From: Sweltsa coloradensis
Lineage: Eukaryota; Arthropoda; Insecta; Plecoptera; Chloroperlidae
Direction: 5' to 3'
Length of the DNA stretch: 64,000 nucleotides
Assembly: GCA_024449915.1 (NCBI GenBank)
Contig: JAMZAV010005056.1
Location: 1 to 64,000, forward strand
The translations under genes and the position numbers were made by a program. Shown here piece after piece: positions 1 to 10,479 of the stretch; within the stretch, counting starts at the first letter, position 1, and each line of letters opens with the position of its first letter. Below the pieces are notes generated by a model. It was given only the letters and a program-made list of their open reading frames with translations, was not told where the DNA came from and did not search any database.

Positions 1-44
1 AACACAGCAGGTGAGAGACGACGGAGAGACGACAGAGTGATGCA

Positions 45-158
45 ACCAATGACCTCCGTCTCAGCAAGCACTCTCGCAGTGGCTCTATAGGCACCGTACT
101 CCAGCATAGGAGTGGGCAGGGATAAGGGGACCTCCCAGTCATTGAAGGTGTAGTTGCC
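45..158 (-). CDS. GM2 activator-like gene 1, exon 4 (C-terminal ML-domain exon)
   Basis: Read on the minus strand, a TTTGTTACAG acceptor is followed at 158 by an open frame starting GNYTFNDWEV, with PMLEYGAYRATARVLAETE and IGCITL further on. This matches the C-terminal part of GM2 ganglioside activator proteins (a G-x-Y near the exon start, a second Y-R/K strand, and the final G-C-I/V strand). ML-domain proteins are secreted or lysosomal lipid carriers with a beta-cup fold; the ligand here is unknown. The same exon recurs at 53788-53958 with a clean stop. Here no stop appears: homology fades near base 45, and bases 1-22 repeat the intron text just upstream of the acceptor (166-190), suggesting another tandem exon copy starts off the left edge. 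Exons 3, 2 and 1 of this gene lie at 4.1, 7.4 and 10.8 kb. Confidence 0.7.
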
Positions 159-276
159 CTGTAACAAACACAGCAGGTGAGAGGAGACAGACCGAACGCA
201 ACGCTAAACCACACAGACAACAATTGGTTCAATTCAAATGTCAATGTATTGACGAGATATTTTAATTTTCAATTAA

Positions 277-920
277 AGGCTATTGTACTACCTCTGGCCG
301 ATAATTAGAAATTCGAAGAAACATGTCTGAAAAGTTTGCTGAATGAAAGAAGGCCTTTAATAACAGAAAAAAATTTGAAATTTTTTGGGCGGGACATAAC
401 CTCACTATTGGAAATTAGATATTTTTGGACAAAAGTGTACACTACAAATCTAGTTCAAAATTAAATTTTGAGAATCGGTTTTCTGGACATAGTTTCTGAA
501 TTCCTTTAGCTATAACTTGACTATAGCTAAATAGTTTTCCGAAAATAACAGTTGGTGTACGATTTTTTTTGTCAAACGGTACGAATACGATTTTGTTTTC
601 AGTTTTGTACCGTTTGACAAAAAAATTCGTACCCCAACTGTTATTTTCAGAAAACTATTTTAGCTATAGTCAAGTTATAGCTAAAGGTGTTTAGAAACTA
701 TGTCCAGAAAACCGAGTCTCTAAATTTAATTTTAAACTAGACTTGTATATTACACTTTTGTCCAAAAATCTAAATATAATTATCCAAAAATTTAGGTTAT
801 GTCCCGCCCAAAACAATTCACATTTTTTTCTGTTATTTTAAAGGCCTTCTTTCATTCAGCAAACTTTTCAGACATGTTTCTTCGACTTTCAAATTATCGG
901 CCAGAGATGGTACAATAGCC
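277..920. mobile_element. Foldback MITE family A, copy 1 (TTAA target)
   Basis: This ~644-bp block is one long inverted repeat centred near 595. It begins AGGCTATTGTAC and ends GTACAATAGCC, and both sides abut TTAA (273-276 and 921-924). No coding capacity is visible. The paralogous segment near 55.25 kb has the flanking text without this element, which gives an empty site. A TTAA duplication is typical of piggyBac-type elements; a 3-bp TAA duplication (PIF/Harbinger) cannot be excluded because the end bases overlap the target. Confidence 0.75.
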
Positions 921-1374
921 TTAATGATAATTATGAAAACTAGGACGCTTAGCAAACGCATTTTCCAGACGCGTTTATGTATGGTTGACTTTTTCTATCC
1001 TTTTATTGTCGTTTTATAAGGTGTCCTTATTACGTTCAAGCGTGAACCATGTCCAGTGGCGTGGCGAACATACCAAATCGGAGCCCAGGCACCGATACAA
1101 AAGGGGTGGGTGGGTGGTCCCCCAGGGACCCACCCACCCCTTACTTTTTAATGAAACATAATATGTTATATACTTTATATATATACTTTGCATCACCGAA
1201 CTGTCTCGATACAAAAAGGGTCTTTCATCCAGTACTCAATTCCAAGCATTATTTCAAGAAATACGTTCTCATTTTCATGACTATAGCTGCATCTTTACAG
1301 CTTTACAGCATGGATGATTCGGTTGGTTGTGCTTAATACTGATGCAGGTAACTTCACTTTCCACCTCCACCCAA

Positions 1375-1490
1375 TGTTCAGTGTGTACAATGCTGAACTT
1401 TTTGCATTACTTCAAAGCCTACTATATGTCCAAAGGAGTAACGTATCAAAGTTTCTAATCTGCACAGGGTCCATGTCTGACTTCATTTCA
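1375..1490 (+). pseudogene. Non-LTR retrotransposon RNase H fragment
   Basis: A plus-strand frame reads FSVYNAELFALLQSLLYV, then KFLIC and a serine-rich stretch. This is the pattern of the RNase H domain found after reverse transcriptase in some LINEs (I/R1/Jockey-type): the AEL-x-A-(I/L) helix followed by a strand ending in a catalytic-type (C/S)D-S. Here the expected aspartate after FLIC is replaced (CTGSMSD), so it would be inactive. The frame runs only from 1314 to 1559, and no reverse transcriptase lies beside it. It sits between two foldback elements in a block that is otherwise duplicated near 55.3-55.45 kb. It is an isolated relic; assignment rests on one short motif. Confidence 0.4.
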
Positions 1491-1614
1491 ACAATGCGAG
1501 GCGACCTACTGCAAGCCTGCGAGTCAGAGAGAGACCGAGAACCGACCTCTAAATACTGACGTACACGACGCATGCTGTAGGCTACTGTAACCTTGTAACC
1601 GACATTGGCTTTAA

Positions 1615-2260
1615 GGCTATTGTACCACCTCTGGCCGATAATTTGAAAGTTGAAGAAACATGGCTGAAAAGTTTTCTGAATGAAAGAGGGCCTTACTTAA
1701 AACAGGAAAAAAAGAAGAAAAAAAAATTGGGCGGGACGTAACCTTACTTTTGGCCATTATGTGTTGTTTTTTTGACAATAGTGTAGCCAGCACAGTTATT
1801 TGCAAAATTAATTTTTGAGAATCGGTTTTCTGGATACAGTTTCTTAACACCTTTAGCTACAACTTCAACTATAAGGACAAATAGATTTCTGAAAATACAG
1901 TTGGTGTACGATTTTTTTTGTCAAACGGTACAAATATGATTTTTTTTTATTTTTGTATCGTCTGGCAAAAAAAATCGTAAACCTACTGATATTTCAGAAA
2001 TCTATTTGTCCTTATAGTTGAAGTTGTAGCTAAAGGTTTTAAGAAACTATATCCAGAAAACCGAATCACAAAATTTAATTTTGCACTATCTGTGCTGGCT
2101 ATACACTATTGTCAAAAAAACGACATGTAATAGTCGATAGTGAGGTTATGACCCGACCACCAAAAAATATTTTTTTTCGCTGTTATATTAAAGGTACTCT
2201 TTCATTCAGCCAACTTTCATGGACTTCTAAGGTTTTGACCCTACCCTGATTACAACAGCC
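1615..2260. mobile_element. Foldback MITE family A, copy 2
   Basis: Second copy of the element at 277-920: same outer ends (GGCTATTGTACCACCTCTGG on the left, ACAACAGCC on the right), same long inverted arms, centre near 1940. TTAA precedes it at 1611-1614; the right side reads TAAA, so the duplication has decayed. The arms are more diverged than in copy 1, which suggests it is older. Confidence 0.65.
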
Positions 2261-2394
2261 TAAAAGCCCCCTAAAAGGCCTACACAATTTAGCAATTGGG
2301 CGGCCATGTTCGAAGTCCTTCGAGTGCAAATGCACCGCCGTTTGGATGAAAAAATGGACGGCGGTGATTTACTGCAATCACTAATCTAGACCAG

Positions 2395-3560
2395 AGTCGA
2401 TAAAGAAGTTTTCCCGTTGGGGAGGTCCTCCAACTTTGAAAAGTTAAAATATTTCTTTCCGGGACATATCAGAAAATAAAAATGTGCATGACACTCCACT
2501 TTACATTCTGAGCACGAATCAGGAGTCATAAATAGATTACATTCAACTATTCGGCCGTAAAAAATAAAAACTGTTGAAAACCTCACTTAAAATTTACTAA
2601 TTGCACACCCATATACGCCGCATCTACCACTGAACTGGCAAACAAGTGGATTTCTACTCCAAAATTTTCACCGTATTATTTTATATCAGTTTTAACCAAT
2701 ACGGACAATTTGGGTCAATTTTGACTTCCTTCTTGAAAAGGTCAAAAAAGTTACTTTCCTGGACATACGAGAAAATGTTTTAAGATAACATTCTATTTTT
2801 CATTACTTTCACGCATCAAAAGTCTAAAACAGATTTCGTTCAACTCTTTGGCCCCGAAAAATAAAAATCGTTAGAAACACTCTTTTAAAATTTAACATTT
2901 AGGCACCCCTGTACCCCGCATCCACCACTGGCCAACTGGCCAAAAAGTGGATTTTGACTCCAAAAAATAACCCTTTCAGAATATATCAGTTTTAATCAAA
3001 ACGGGCAATTTGGGGCCATTTTGACTTTTTTAAGTCAAAATTAGTTTTTCCGGGACATACAAGAAAATTAAATGTGAATAACATTCTATTTTTCATTTCT
3101 TTCACGAATCAAAAATCGAAAACAGATTTTGTTCAACGCTTTGGCCCTGATTTTTTTTTGGAAACTCATCCTTGAAATTGACCCCTTTGGGCACCCTTGT
3201 ACCCTGCATCCACCAATGACCAACTGGCTAACAAGTGGATTTCGACTCCAAAATAATAACCCTTTTAGAATATATCAGTTTTAAACAAAACAAACAGCTT
3301 GGGGCCATTTTGACTTTTTTTGGGGGAAATGACAAAAATGTTATTTCCGGGACATACAAAGAAAATTAAAATATGGATAAAATTTTATTTTTCATTCCTT
3401 ACACGAATCAAAATTATAAAATGGATTTCGTTCTGGCCTTGAAAAATTAAAATCGGTTAAAAATTCAGCACAATTGACCCTTTGAGCACCCCTTTTCCCC
3501 GCACCCACCACTGGCCAACGAGTGAATTTCTACTCCTGAATAATTAACCTTTCATAATAT
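2395..3560. repeat. Tandem repeat, ~296-bp unit, about four copies
   Basis: The phrase GGACATA recurs at 2462, 2761, 3053 and 3350 (spacings 299, 292 and 297). In the same order each unit carries CACGAATCA, a TTCAAC..TTTGGCC stretch, CCGCATC(C/T)ACCACTG, and CAAGTGGATTT. Copies differ by many substitutions and small indels, so it is an old satellite-like block. No coding potential is seen. Bases 3561-3769 after it hold a G-run and AT-rich text with nothing recognisable. Confidence 0.75.
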
Positions 3561-3769
3561 ATGGGTCCGCAGCAAGGGGGGGGGGGGTCTCACTAACGGT
3601 GAGGGTCGGTCTACTTATTTGTGATGTGCCATTTTACAACTTGATTAATTGTTCAGTGTTAATTTTGAGTAAGTAATTTGTGTAATCCAATTTGTATTTA
3701 TTGTTTTGCTTTGTAAATGAGTTTTTATAGTTAAATTGGATTTACGTAACACATCCTCGTTTGGGCCGT

Positions 3770-3975
3770 TTGGCGTTTGGACGTTTAGGCCCAGAGCATG
3801 GCTTTGCTAATCGTAAAAGGCTAGGAAAGATGAAACGTCCATCTCGCAAACATCACCTAGCAAGGAGGTTGGGTATAGTATATAATTACGCCCTGAAACA
3901 AGAGGCGAGCTGTGACAGTAGTAGACTTCTCCCCTTGACGACCTCCCCGACGATGACGACCTTGACGTGAGACAC
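3770..3975 (-). repeat. Duplicated intron segment of the GM2A-like genes
   Basis: This block (GCCCAGAGCATG, then CTCGCAAACATCACCTAGCA and CTTGACGACCTCC) recurs in the same orientation at 56740-56945 and inverted at about 43180-43430. In both GM2A-like genes it sits in the intron just downstream of exon 3. The open frame through it (3761-3970) is not conserved in the other copies, so it is treated as duplicated noncoding DNA. Confidence 0.65.
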
Positions 3976-4100
3976 CCCCCCACCTGCCCCCTCCACAACA
4001 AGTGAGAAGACTTGTCTTATATGATTATTGGAGTTGTTTTGCACGAAATCCTAGCATGTAAAGTCTAAACAAAAAAATAAGATTTGATAAAATGACTTAC

Positions 4101-4265
4101 GATTGGTATGTAACAGCGCTTGCTCTGCACTGCTATCCCGCAAACCTTAACGAAACTGGAGTAAATCCCACTGTCCACTTCGTCGTGGCTCTTGCATAGA
4201 TTTTCTTTGTATGGGTACATCAGGAGATAATCGTTGTTTTTTTTCTGGTAGAAGTCAATGTGAAC
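4101..4265 (-). CDS. GM2 activator-like gene 1, exon 3
   Basis: On the minus strand a TTGTCTACAG acceptor precedes VHIDFYQKKNNDYLLMYPYK, and the exon ends KRCYIPI before a GTAAGT donor. It is exactly 55 codons, phase 0 at both ends. The text aligns with the middle of GM2-activator proteins: the strand PLKVDLVLEK corresponds to exon 2 end plus VHIDFYQKK, and the cysteine-bearing loop before the GTYS motif corresponds to CGIAVQSKRCYIPI joined to GNYTF of exon 4. Cysteines at residues 24, 42 and 51 of the exon are likely disulfide partners. The frame is fully open, unlike the copy at 57047-57204, which has lost 7 nt. A BEL/Pao element has inserted just upstream in the intron. Confidence 0.75.
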
Positions 4266-4309
4266 CTGTAGACAACAAGTTTTTAATCAGATTGTGTTAT
4301 CTTAAATAG

Positions 4310-4546
4310 TGTTTGGACTGGGTAACGTGATGATTAAAAACACAACGTAAAAAAGGACTTTATTATTTATAAGATTAGCAAATCATACGTAAATAGCAGG
4401 AGATAAATAATTATACGAGAAAGTGGTGCCATTGATTCCAAACGAATGCCTATCGTTACCATGAGCAACTGATAAACAATGAATAAACAAGAAAACAAAT
4501 AATATAAACAAAGAGCCAGTGCCTACATGATTATCTGGCCTAAACA
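4310..4546 (-). repeat. BEL/Pao 3' LTR
   Basis: Read on the minus strand this block begins TGTTTAGGCC right after a G-rich tract (AAGGTGGGGGTCA, a plausible polypurine tract) and ends GTCCAAACA, giving TGTTT/AAACA ends. An AATAAAG signal lies in its last quarter. It directly follows the stop of the integrase frame at 4591. No partner 5' LTR is visible, so the boundaries come from end motifs only. Confidence 0.55.
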
Positions 4547-4590
4547 TGACCCCCACCTTGACACTTTGTAAAATAGTCAACATTTACGAA

Positions 4591-5800
4591 CTATTTGATT
4601 GTTGGTATCAAGCACAATTTTACTATTTTTCTCTTGAAAACTCCTTTCTCCGTCTTCAATGTAACAACTCGAATCTTGCCGTCGCTACCTGGATAAACTT
4701 GACTTCCCAAGTTCCATTTTGTTGGAGCGACGTTGTCTTCTTTTATGATGACGAGATCATTAACATGTATGTTGGCTTGTGTGGAATTCCATTTTGACCC
4801 GATTTGTAGCTGAGAAATGTATTCATTTATCCATCGTTTCCAGATCTGTTGAGTGCATTGTTGTACAAGTTTCCACCTTCTTAGTTGGTTGATATTGCAG
4901 CTTGCATAATCTGGTTCAGGGATGTTTAATAGTGAGCTCCCAATAAGAAAATGTCCTGGAGTAAGAGGAGCAAGATCATTAGGATCACTTGGGAAGGGAT
5001 ACAGAGGTCGAGAATTCAAGCACGCTTTTACGTGACATAGTACAGTGGTGAATTCTTCAAAGTTGAGAATTTGATTGCCAAGCACACGACGTATATGATA
5101 TTTTGTAGATTTAATTCCGGCCTCCCACAATTCTCCGAAGTGAGGTGACGAAGCTGGAATGAAATGCCATGAGATTCCTTCCTCTGCAACACTTGAGGAG
5201 AATTCTTTGTTATGCGCTTTGAAAAAGTTTGGCAATTCTTTAGCAGCACCGACAAAGTTAGTTGCATTGTTAGTAAAAACGTTTTGACATTTTCCACGAA
5301 GGGCCACGAAACGTCGAAAAGCTGCTAAGAATGCGTTTGTTGAGAGATTGGTGACCAGTTCAAGATGAATGGCCTTTGTTGACATACATACGAAAAGTGC
5401 CACGTACGCTTCATCACAAATTTGCCGAGATCTTCCTCGTAAGTTGTTGAGTTTAATTGTAAATGGACCTCCAAAATCGACTCCACAGTTGAGAAATGGC
5501 CTAATAGGTTTGCACTCGGCATGATGGGAGATTTGCCATTTGTTGTTGCAAGTTAACAGCCCGATGCCTGGTACACACAACACACTTTCTTACATGCTGG
5601 CGAACTACTTCACGTCCATGCAGAATCCAAATCGCTGTTGAAGCAAGTAGAGAAGAAGTTGTGGACCAGCATGAAGATGTTTGAGGTGCTCACTTAAAAC
5701 AATTAGATCTGTTACATGATGCACTCGTGGAAGTAGGAATGGATGCTTCTTCTCAAAGCCAAACTGAGAGTTTTTGAGACGGCCCCCCACCCTGAGAAGT
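4591..5800 (-). pseudogene. BEL/Pao retrotransposon integrase (3' part of pol)
   Basis: The minus strand encodes the end of a BEL/Pao polyprotein. The zinc-binding N-domain is in one frame (5605-5790: KHPFLLPRVHH, HLHAGPQLLLYLLQQRF); the DDE core and C-terminal region follow in another (4591-5583: GVDFGGPF, STKAIHLELV, PHFGELWEAG, LNSRPLYP, LTPGHFLIG). The frame breaks near 5590-5610. The first D is present (GVDFGGP) and the E is present (GELWEAG), but the second catalytic D is replaced: the usual D-N-G-T-N-F reads NNATNF here. The element is therefore inactive. Everything upstream (gag, protease, RT, 5' LTR) is absent; text left of the N-domain runs into poor-quality AT-rich sequence. Confidence 0.85.
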
Positions 5801-5804
5801 CCGA

Positions 5805-7335
5805 ACGTTGGAAGTTAATCTTTGGCCCCCCATTTTTCCTTTTTTGTAAATTGAAATTTTTCCAACGCGGGCCAAAGGAATACTAAGAAGCTTTGGGAAA
5901 TCCGGAAGCAGATAATCCTTTTTTGCAATTTGGTTTGAATCTTAACAAAACGGTCCCCGTAAAGTTTTGAGAAAGGTAAAGAACTTTTCAAAGTGAAAAA
6001 TCTATTTTTCCCAACTTTCCCCAGTGGAAAATTCCCCTTTTTTTAGACCCCTTTCTTGTCAAATTTTTTGTTGCGAATTTATCCTGAATCCCCAAATCCC
6101 TTTGGCAGAGGAAGAAAACTCGATTTTGATTCCCAACTGTTGTTACTTGACGGGGTAAAAATCCCCTTTTCCAGAAAGTGGTAGGCAATGAAACCACCAT
6201 TGTTTTTTTTCTGGGGAAATTCTTTAATTTTGAATTGCTCCTCCAAAAGTTTTTTAATTATTTTCCAATGCATTGCAGGGGATAGGAGGAAATGAATGGT
6301 TAAAAGAGAATAAAAGTAAGGAAGAGACCAAGTTCATTTAAATTGCAGTGGAGAAGCCTCCGCATTTTCCCTTTCAATTTTTTTGGAAACCCTAGCCCCA
6401 AAAGAATTTTTCCCCGAAGAAATTTCTTTTTAAGGTCGAAGGGAAATTATCAAATGCCCTTTTGTTTTAAAGGGGAAAAATAAACAATTTTTTTTTTCTG
6501 GGGAATGTGGGGTATTCAGACATTTTCTCCAGTCCAGAATTGTTTTATTTTGTCCAATGCTATTGCGGGTTTGGATTAGAGGAAATTTAGGGGTTAAAGA
6601 TTAAAGCTCCAGCACGCCCCTCCAATTTCGTTTATGGCAGTAGGTGACCAGCCAACCTTTCTTTCCTCCCCCATTATTTGAGAAAACCTCAGCTCCAAAA
6701 AAAATTTTGAGATGATGTTTGTAGTAGAGTAATGTCATGTATTTTTGATGTTTTTTGTTGTTTTGGGGAAATGTGTGTTATGTTTTTATGTTTAGGGTTG
6801 TATGTATGAGGTATTAATGTATGTTATGTAGTAATGTATGTATTATGTTTATGTATGATTTTATGATGTATTTTGAGTTATGTAGTAGGGTATGTTGTAG
6901 TATTATGTATATGGTTTTGTATGTATGTATGTTTTAGTATGTATGTTGTATGTATGTAATGTATGTATGTTATTATGTATGAAAGTTGTATGTTTATGTA
7001 TGTATGTATGTAATGTATTATGTATATGTAGGGTGTATTATTTGTATGTTGTTTTTTTTTATTTTTGATGTAGTAGATTATTTTTATTCTTTTGTATTTA
7101 TTATGTATGTTATTTAGTAAGATGAGAAGTATGATTTTTTATTTTATTTTTGTTTATGATTTGTATTAATTATTTTAAATTTTGAATTTTTGAGATTTGG
7201 GAGATTTATTAGTTGTATTTTTTTTTAAATTTTTGTAAATTGATTTGGGTTTATTAGATTAAAAAAATATGTGTTTTTGTTGTATGATGTAGTATTATTT
7301 TGGTATGAAGTGGGGTATGCATTGCACGGTAGGTT
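5805..7335. other. Low-quality homopolymer-rich stretch with (TATG)n; no gene seen
   Basis: Runs of A, T, G and C are long and adjacent, and open frames are random. An imperfect (TATG)n microsatellite occupies about 6770-7050. I see no gene. The paralogous comparison with 58.1-58.3 kb (see exon 2 below) shows inflated homopolymers in this zone, so base calls are probably unreliable. Confidence 0.5.
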
Positions 7336-7339
7336 TCCC

Positions 7340-7534
7340 AGGATATATTTTTTTTCCCCCACCTTCCCATGGGTCTGTCTCTTCTTGGTAAAGGGCCCCA
7401 GGAGAAGCTTCCTTTTTGCGCCTTTCCTCTCCTGTTCGCGTCTGGGGGACCCAGATACAGGGAATGTTGGGATTTGTTTTTCCCCGATCCCGGTCTTACA
7501 GGGGAAAATCTCTGTATTTCAATACGTAGGGGCC
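7340..7534 (-). CDS. GM2 activator-like gene 1, exon 2 (sequence unreliable)
   Basis: On the minus strand CATTTTCAG precedes 7534, matching the CATTTCCAG acceptor of the better copy at 58156-58330. Shared text includes SLYLGPPDA and a G-S-(I/F)-S-W stretch, then P and a basic/acidic run before the donor region. In GM2-activator proteins this corresponds to the first strands (S-L-x-L-x-P-D-P-I, then G-S-x-S-x-P-L). The frame is not open from the acceptor: shifts occur next to long homopolymers (T8, C5, A5), as expected from miscalled bases rather than real decay. The donor is not recognisable. It should join exon 1 at 10783 and exon 3 at 4265, both phase 0. Confidence 0.45.
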
Positions 7535-7539
7535 CTGAA

Positions 7540-8175
7540 AATGACAAAAGTTACGAAAATATTCACTTATTTGCCGGGGGACGACGAGAGATAAACAACT
7601 AAAAACTATCAGACGATGTAAAACCCAAAAATAAATGTAACATTTAAATGTGCAAGAAATCCTATTCAAAATTTGCTTATGTGTGATAGGGGTGTTTGAT
7701 TATCTACACATTAAATTTAATTAGACAGGGAAGGAGCGAGAGGATACAATTCAACTCAAACGGGCTTTGTCGTGATTAATTTGTCTGTTAAAAGCTGTCT
7801 GCCCGTCCCTACAGCCCAACGGCCAAAAAAAGCTGAAATTTTTTAAAAGGCATCGTGACCTGTAAATGAGAAAATGCTTTCAAAATGAAAAAAAATCCCC
7901 TTTCCATTTAAACCAAAAGTTAAAAAAATAAAAAAATAGACTTTAAAATTTTTAGGTTTTATTTTAACGTCAATAATTTTTGTTTTTTAAGAAATTTTTT
8001 AAGGCTTGATTACTACAGTGCCAAGGTGTTCGAATGTGCACGCTAAGTTCCCCCTTAATTCCGCTGGGGGATAGTGAACCTTGCATTTTTTTACTGTAGT
8101 TCGTACTGGCTATGTTTTTATAGTATTTAAGCATTTCAAAACATTTTTTATAATTTTTTTAAAAATCCCCCGAAA
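7540..8175. other. No gene seen; intron 1 flank homologous to 59.8-59.93 kb
   Basis: Text around 7575-7640 (GACGACGAGAGATAAACAAC, CAGACGATGTAAA) matches 59850-59910, where two Helitron2-like elements separate it from exon 2. The rest is AT- and homopolymer-rich with nothing recognisable. Confidence 0.5.
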
Positions 8176-8177
8176 TC

Positions 8178-8512
8178 AACACTTTCCCGACCGGGGTTGA
8201 TCCTAGGCTTCCACCATTCGGTATAAGGGCTTCTTAGCCAACTGGGCTAAGAAAACGCCAATGTCGTTAGAGGGGAGCGAGAGTGTGTTGGTACCCGGGG
8301 GGAAAATTTTCATTTAAGTTTTAAAATAATTATAAAGTATAATTTAAAAGGGTTTTGATTTTTGTGGGTATTTGCGGTGTCAACTATAAGGGCCCAAAAG
8401 CGCCCCTCTAGCCCATGATAGGCATAGAGGCTTAGGAGGGGGGGAAAAAAGGGGTGTTACCGGGAAAAACACATGGGGTAACCCCTCGTCTAACAAGACT
8501 TTGCGTTTTTTT
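8178..8512 (-). mobile_element. Foldback element with attached tRNA-like head, family E copy 1
   Basis: A minus-strand tRNA-like half (8178-8252, with a B-box-like GGATCAACCCC on the minus strand) abuts an arm reading AACGCCAATGTCGTTAGAG, then TACCCGG. After a ~150-bp loop the inverted arm returns at 8457-8512 (GTTACCGGG..CTCGTC..TTTGCGTTT). The same arrangement occurs at 12305-12560 and 24000-24470. This copy lies in the poorly called zone, so its arms look more diverged. Confidence 0.5.
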
Positions 8513-8870
8513 TAGTGTAGATCTGGTTAGAATTACTGTAATACCTGGTGTACTGTGTGAACAATGTCATTTGGGGCCGTGACGTACTCGCGTCACACGC
8601 GGTTTAAAAAGTGGCCTTTGGGTTTTATCTTGGTTGTATGAAAAATTTTGCACTTCATGTTGTCAGTGGGAAGGGGGGTTTTGGTCAAATTAAAATTTTA
8701 AGTCCCCGATTAAATAATTTAGGGCGGAGATGCTTAAAAGTCTTTAAAAACATAAAATTATTTAGTTTTTTTCATTTTTTTTTAAAATCGTGATGAAGGA
8801 CATAATTTTTAATACATTTGAACAGGATCCGTGGGGATAAAAAGAGAAAACGGCGGAGACCTAGATTGAT
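8513..8870. other. No recognisable feature
   Basis: AT-rich sequence with long homopolymers. The short plus-strand open frame at 8611-8793 has no recognisable motif. Confidence 0.4.
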
Positions 8871-8872
8871 TT

Positions 8873-8934
<62 letters not shown>

Positions 8935-9153
8935 AAGGTCTTTATTAAGGCGGGATTAAGGCTAGTGAAGCCTTATCTTCCATCCAACCTGATTTGTACA
9001 ACTATATACATCATCATGTAATTTATTTGTTACATATAGATATTAAAAAAAACATAGAATATTTCATAGATAAGTGCAAATACAATTATATAAACAAAAT
9101 AGAATGTAAGCTTACTTATATAGTAAAAATCAATTTGTCCACATAAAGAAAAT

Positions 9154-9194
<41 letters not shown>

Positions 9195-9657
9195 TGTTAT
9201 TCAGTATTTCCATGGCATTTTGTAAAATAAATTCATGGATTTTACTTCAAAAAATATTATAACTATTGATATGGGTGTCCCTGATTGATGTTTGACGGTA
9301 GAGCGTTCCAAGTTCTTATTGCACTGAAGTTTGTCCTGTGAACGGGAGATACGTGAAGTTGGTAGCAAGATAAGACAATAAAGAAGTTGATAATGCGCGA
9401 TGAACGAGACAGACAAGAGTGGACGTTACATCTATCTTTTAGACGAAGCCATTGAAGATCTTTATAACTTGGAGTTGGAGTTACATGTTCGGATTATTAA
9501 ACACCCATAATAAAACGTACGCATGAATTTTGGGCCCGCTGAAGTCGAATAGATAATTCTTCAGTCAAGTCATTATAAATAACGTCGCAGTAGTCAAAGT
9601 GAGGAAATCTGAGGGATTGTACAATAATTCTTTTCAGTTTAGTTGGAAGAAAGTTCT
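8871..9657 (-). mobile_element. 5'-truncated LINE (CR1/Jockey group) with (AATC)n tail
   Basis: Read on the minus strand, 9657-9250 encodes the end of a LINE reverse transcriptase: NRLKNFLPTKL, SLRFPHFDYCDVIYNDLTEE and RTNFSAIRTWNALPSNI. A 3' UTR follows, then the tail phrase GGTTGGATGGAAGATAAGGC and (AATC)n, seen as (GATT)n at 8871-8935. The same protein text and 3' tail occur in the longer plus-strand copy at 20200-21759. A (GA)n microsatellite (9157-9192) lies in the 3' UTR, and one frame break lies near 9495. It is truncated at the purine tract at 9660. Confidence 0.85.
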
Positions 9658-9659
9658 TA

Positions 9660-9825
9660 AGTCTATTAGGAGAAGGAGGAGAAGAAGGAGAAGGAGGTAG
9701 GAGAGGGGGAGGGGGGAGAAGGAGGAGAAGGGGAAGGGGAAGGGGAATGGGGAAGGGGAGGAGAGGGAGAGGGAGAGGGAGAGAAAGAGGGAGAGGGAGG
9801 GAGAAGGAGAAGGAGAAGGAGGGTG
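9660..9825. repeat. Purine tract (GGAGAA/GGGA)n
   Basis: About 165 bases of almost uninterrupted purine on the plus strand, in GGAGAAGGA and GGGAGAGGGA units. It marks the truncation point of the adjacent LINE. The ORF through it (serine/leucine/proline-rich on the minus strand) is low complexity, not a gene. Confidence 0.8.
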
Positions 9826-9839
9826 CTTAAGAGTTTGGT

Positions 9840-10478
9840 GGGATCCTCTCACCTCCTACTTTACTTCACCGTTTTATGAAGAAAGGGACCAATGGGTCGG
9901 ATATTATTGTTATCGATACGGGACGGGTATAGCAGGTGTCAGTAAGATATTGTCATGTACTGTAGAGTACATGTTGACTTAATACTAATTATCTCGAGGT
10001 CCAATACATTTAGGAATCCAATCAGGGAACAATGAACATACGTGAGTTCATTTAGGGTCAAAACGTCTAGTTACTTTCCGGTGTGGCTCATTTAGTCGCA
10101 ATACAGGAAGGGAATCGACCGACAAAACGCTGAATACTAAAGAATGCACAACTAAATAGTGCTAATAAATTGGACTTTGATTAAGTGCACTGAACGGAAG
10201 AGTGCTGAGGTACGGAGAGAGGAGAACAGGGAGACGAGTGACAACCGTTGACGGAGGAGGTCAGGATAGTCCAACAACAATCGCAACGTGAACCACAAAT
10301 GTCCTGGAAGAGTTCTTAGTGAGGATTGCCGAATGAAGAACCAGAACAAGGATTAACCATCAGAAGTGGTGAAGAGAGAAGACATCGCCGGGGTTCGACA
10401 TCAGGGTGTCGGAGGGGGCCAGTCTAAACCACATACCAGGAACCACAAGCATTCGGTAAGCCATGCACACCCATTAGT
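9840..10478. other. No recognisable feature
   Basis: Balanced-composition sequence without long open frames, repeats or RNA motifs that I can identify. Confidence 0.4.
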
Positions 10479-10479
10479 A

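Noticed and set aside
3761..3970. Basic 69-codon open frame in the intron segment
   Set aside because: The frame is not open in the copies at 43.2 and 56.8 kb, so the conservation is due to block duplication.
7254..7594. Long opposing open frames at 7.25-7.6 kb as separate genes
   Set aside because: They overlap GM2A-like exon 2 in a homopolymer-inflated zone; only the part matching 58.2 kb is credible.
9634..9852. A Ser/Pro/Leu-rich open frame on the minus strand
   Set aside because: It is the purine tract at 9660-9825 read as codons.
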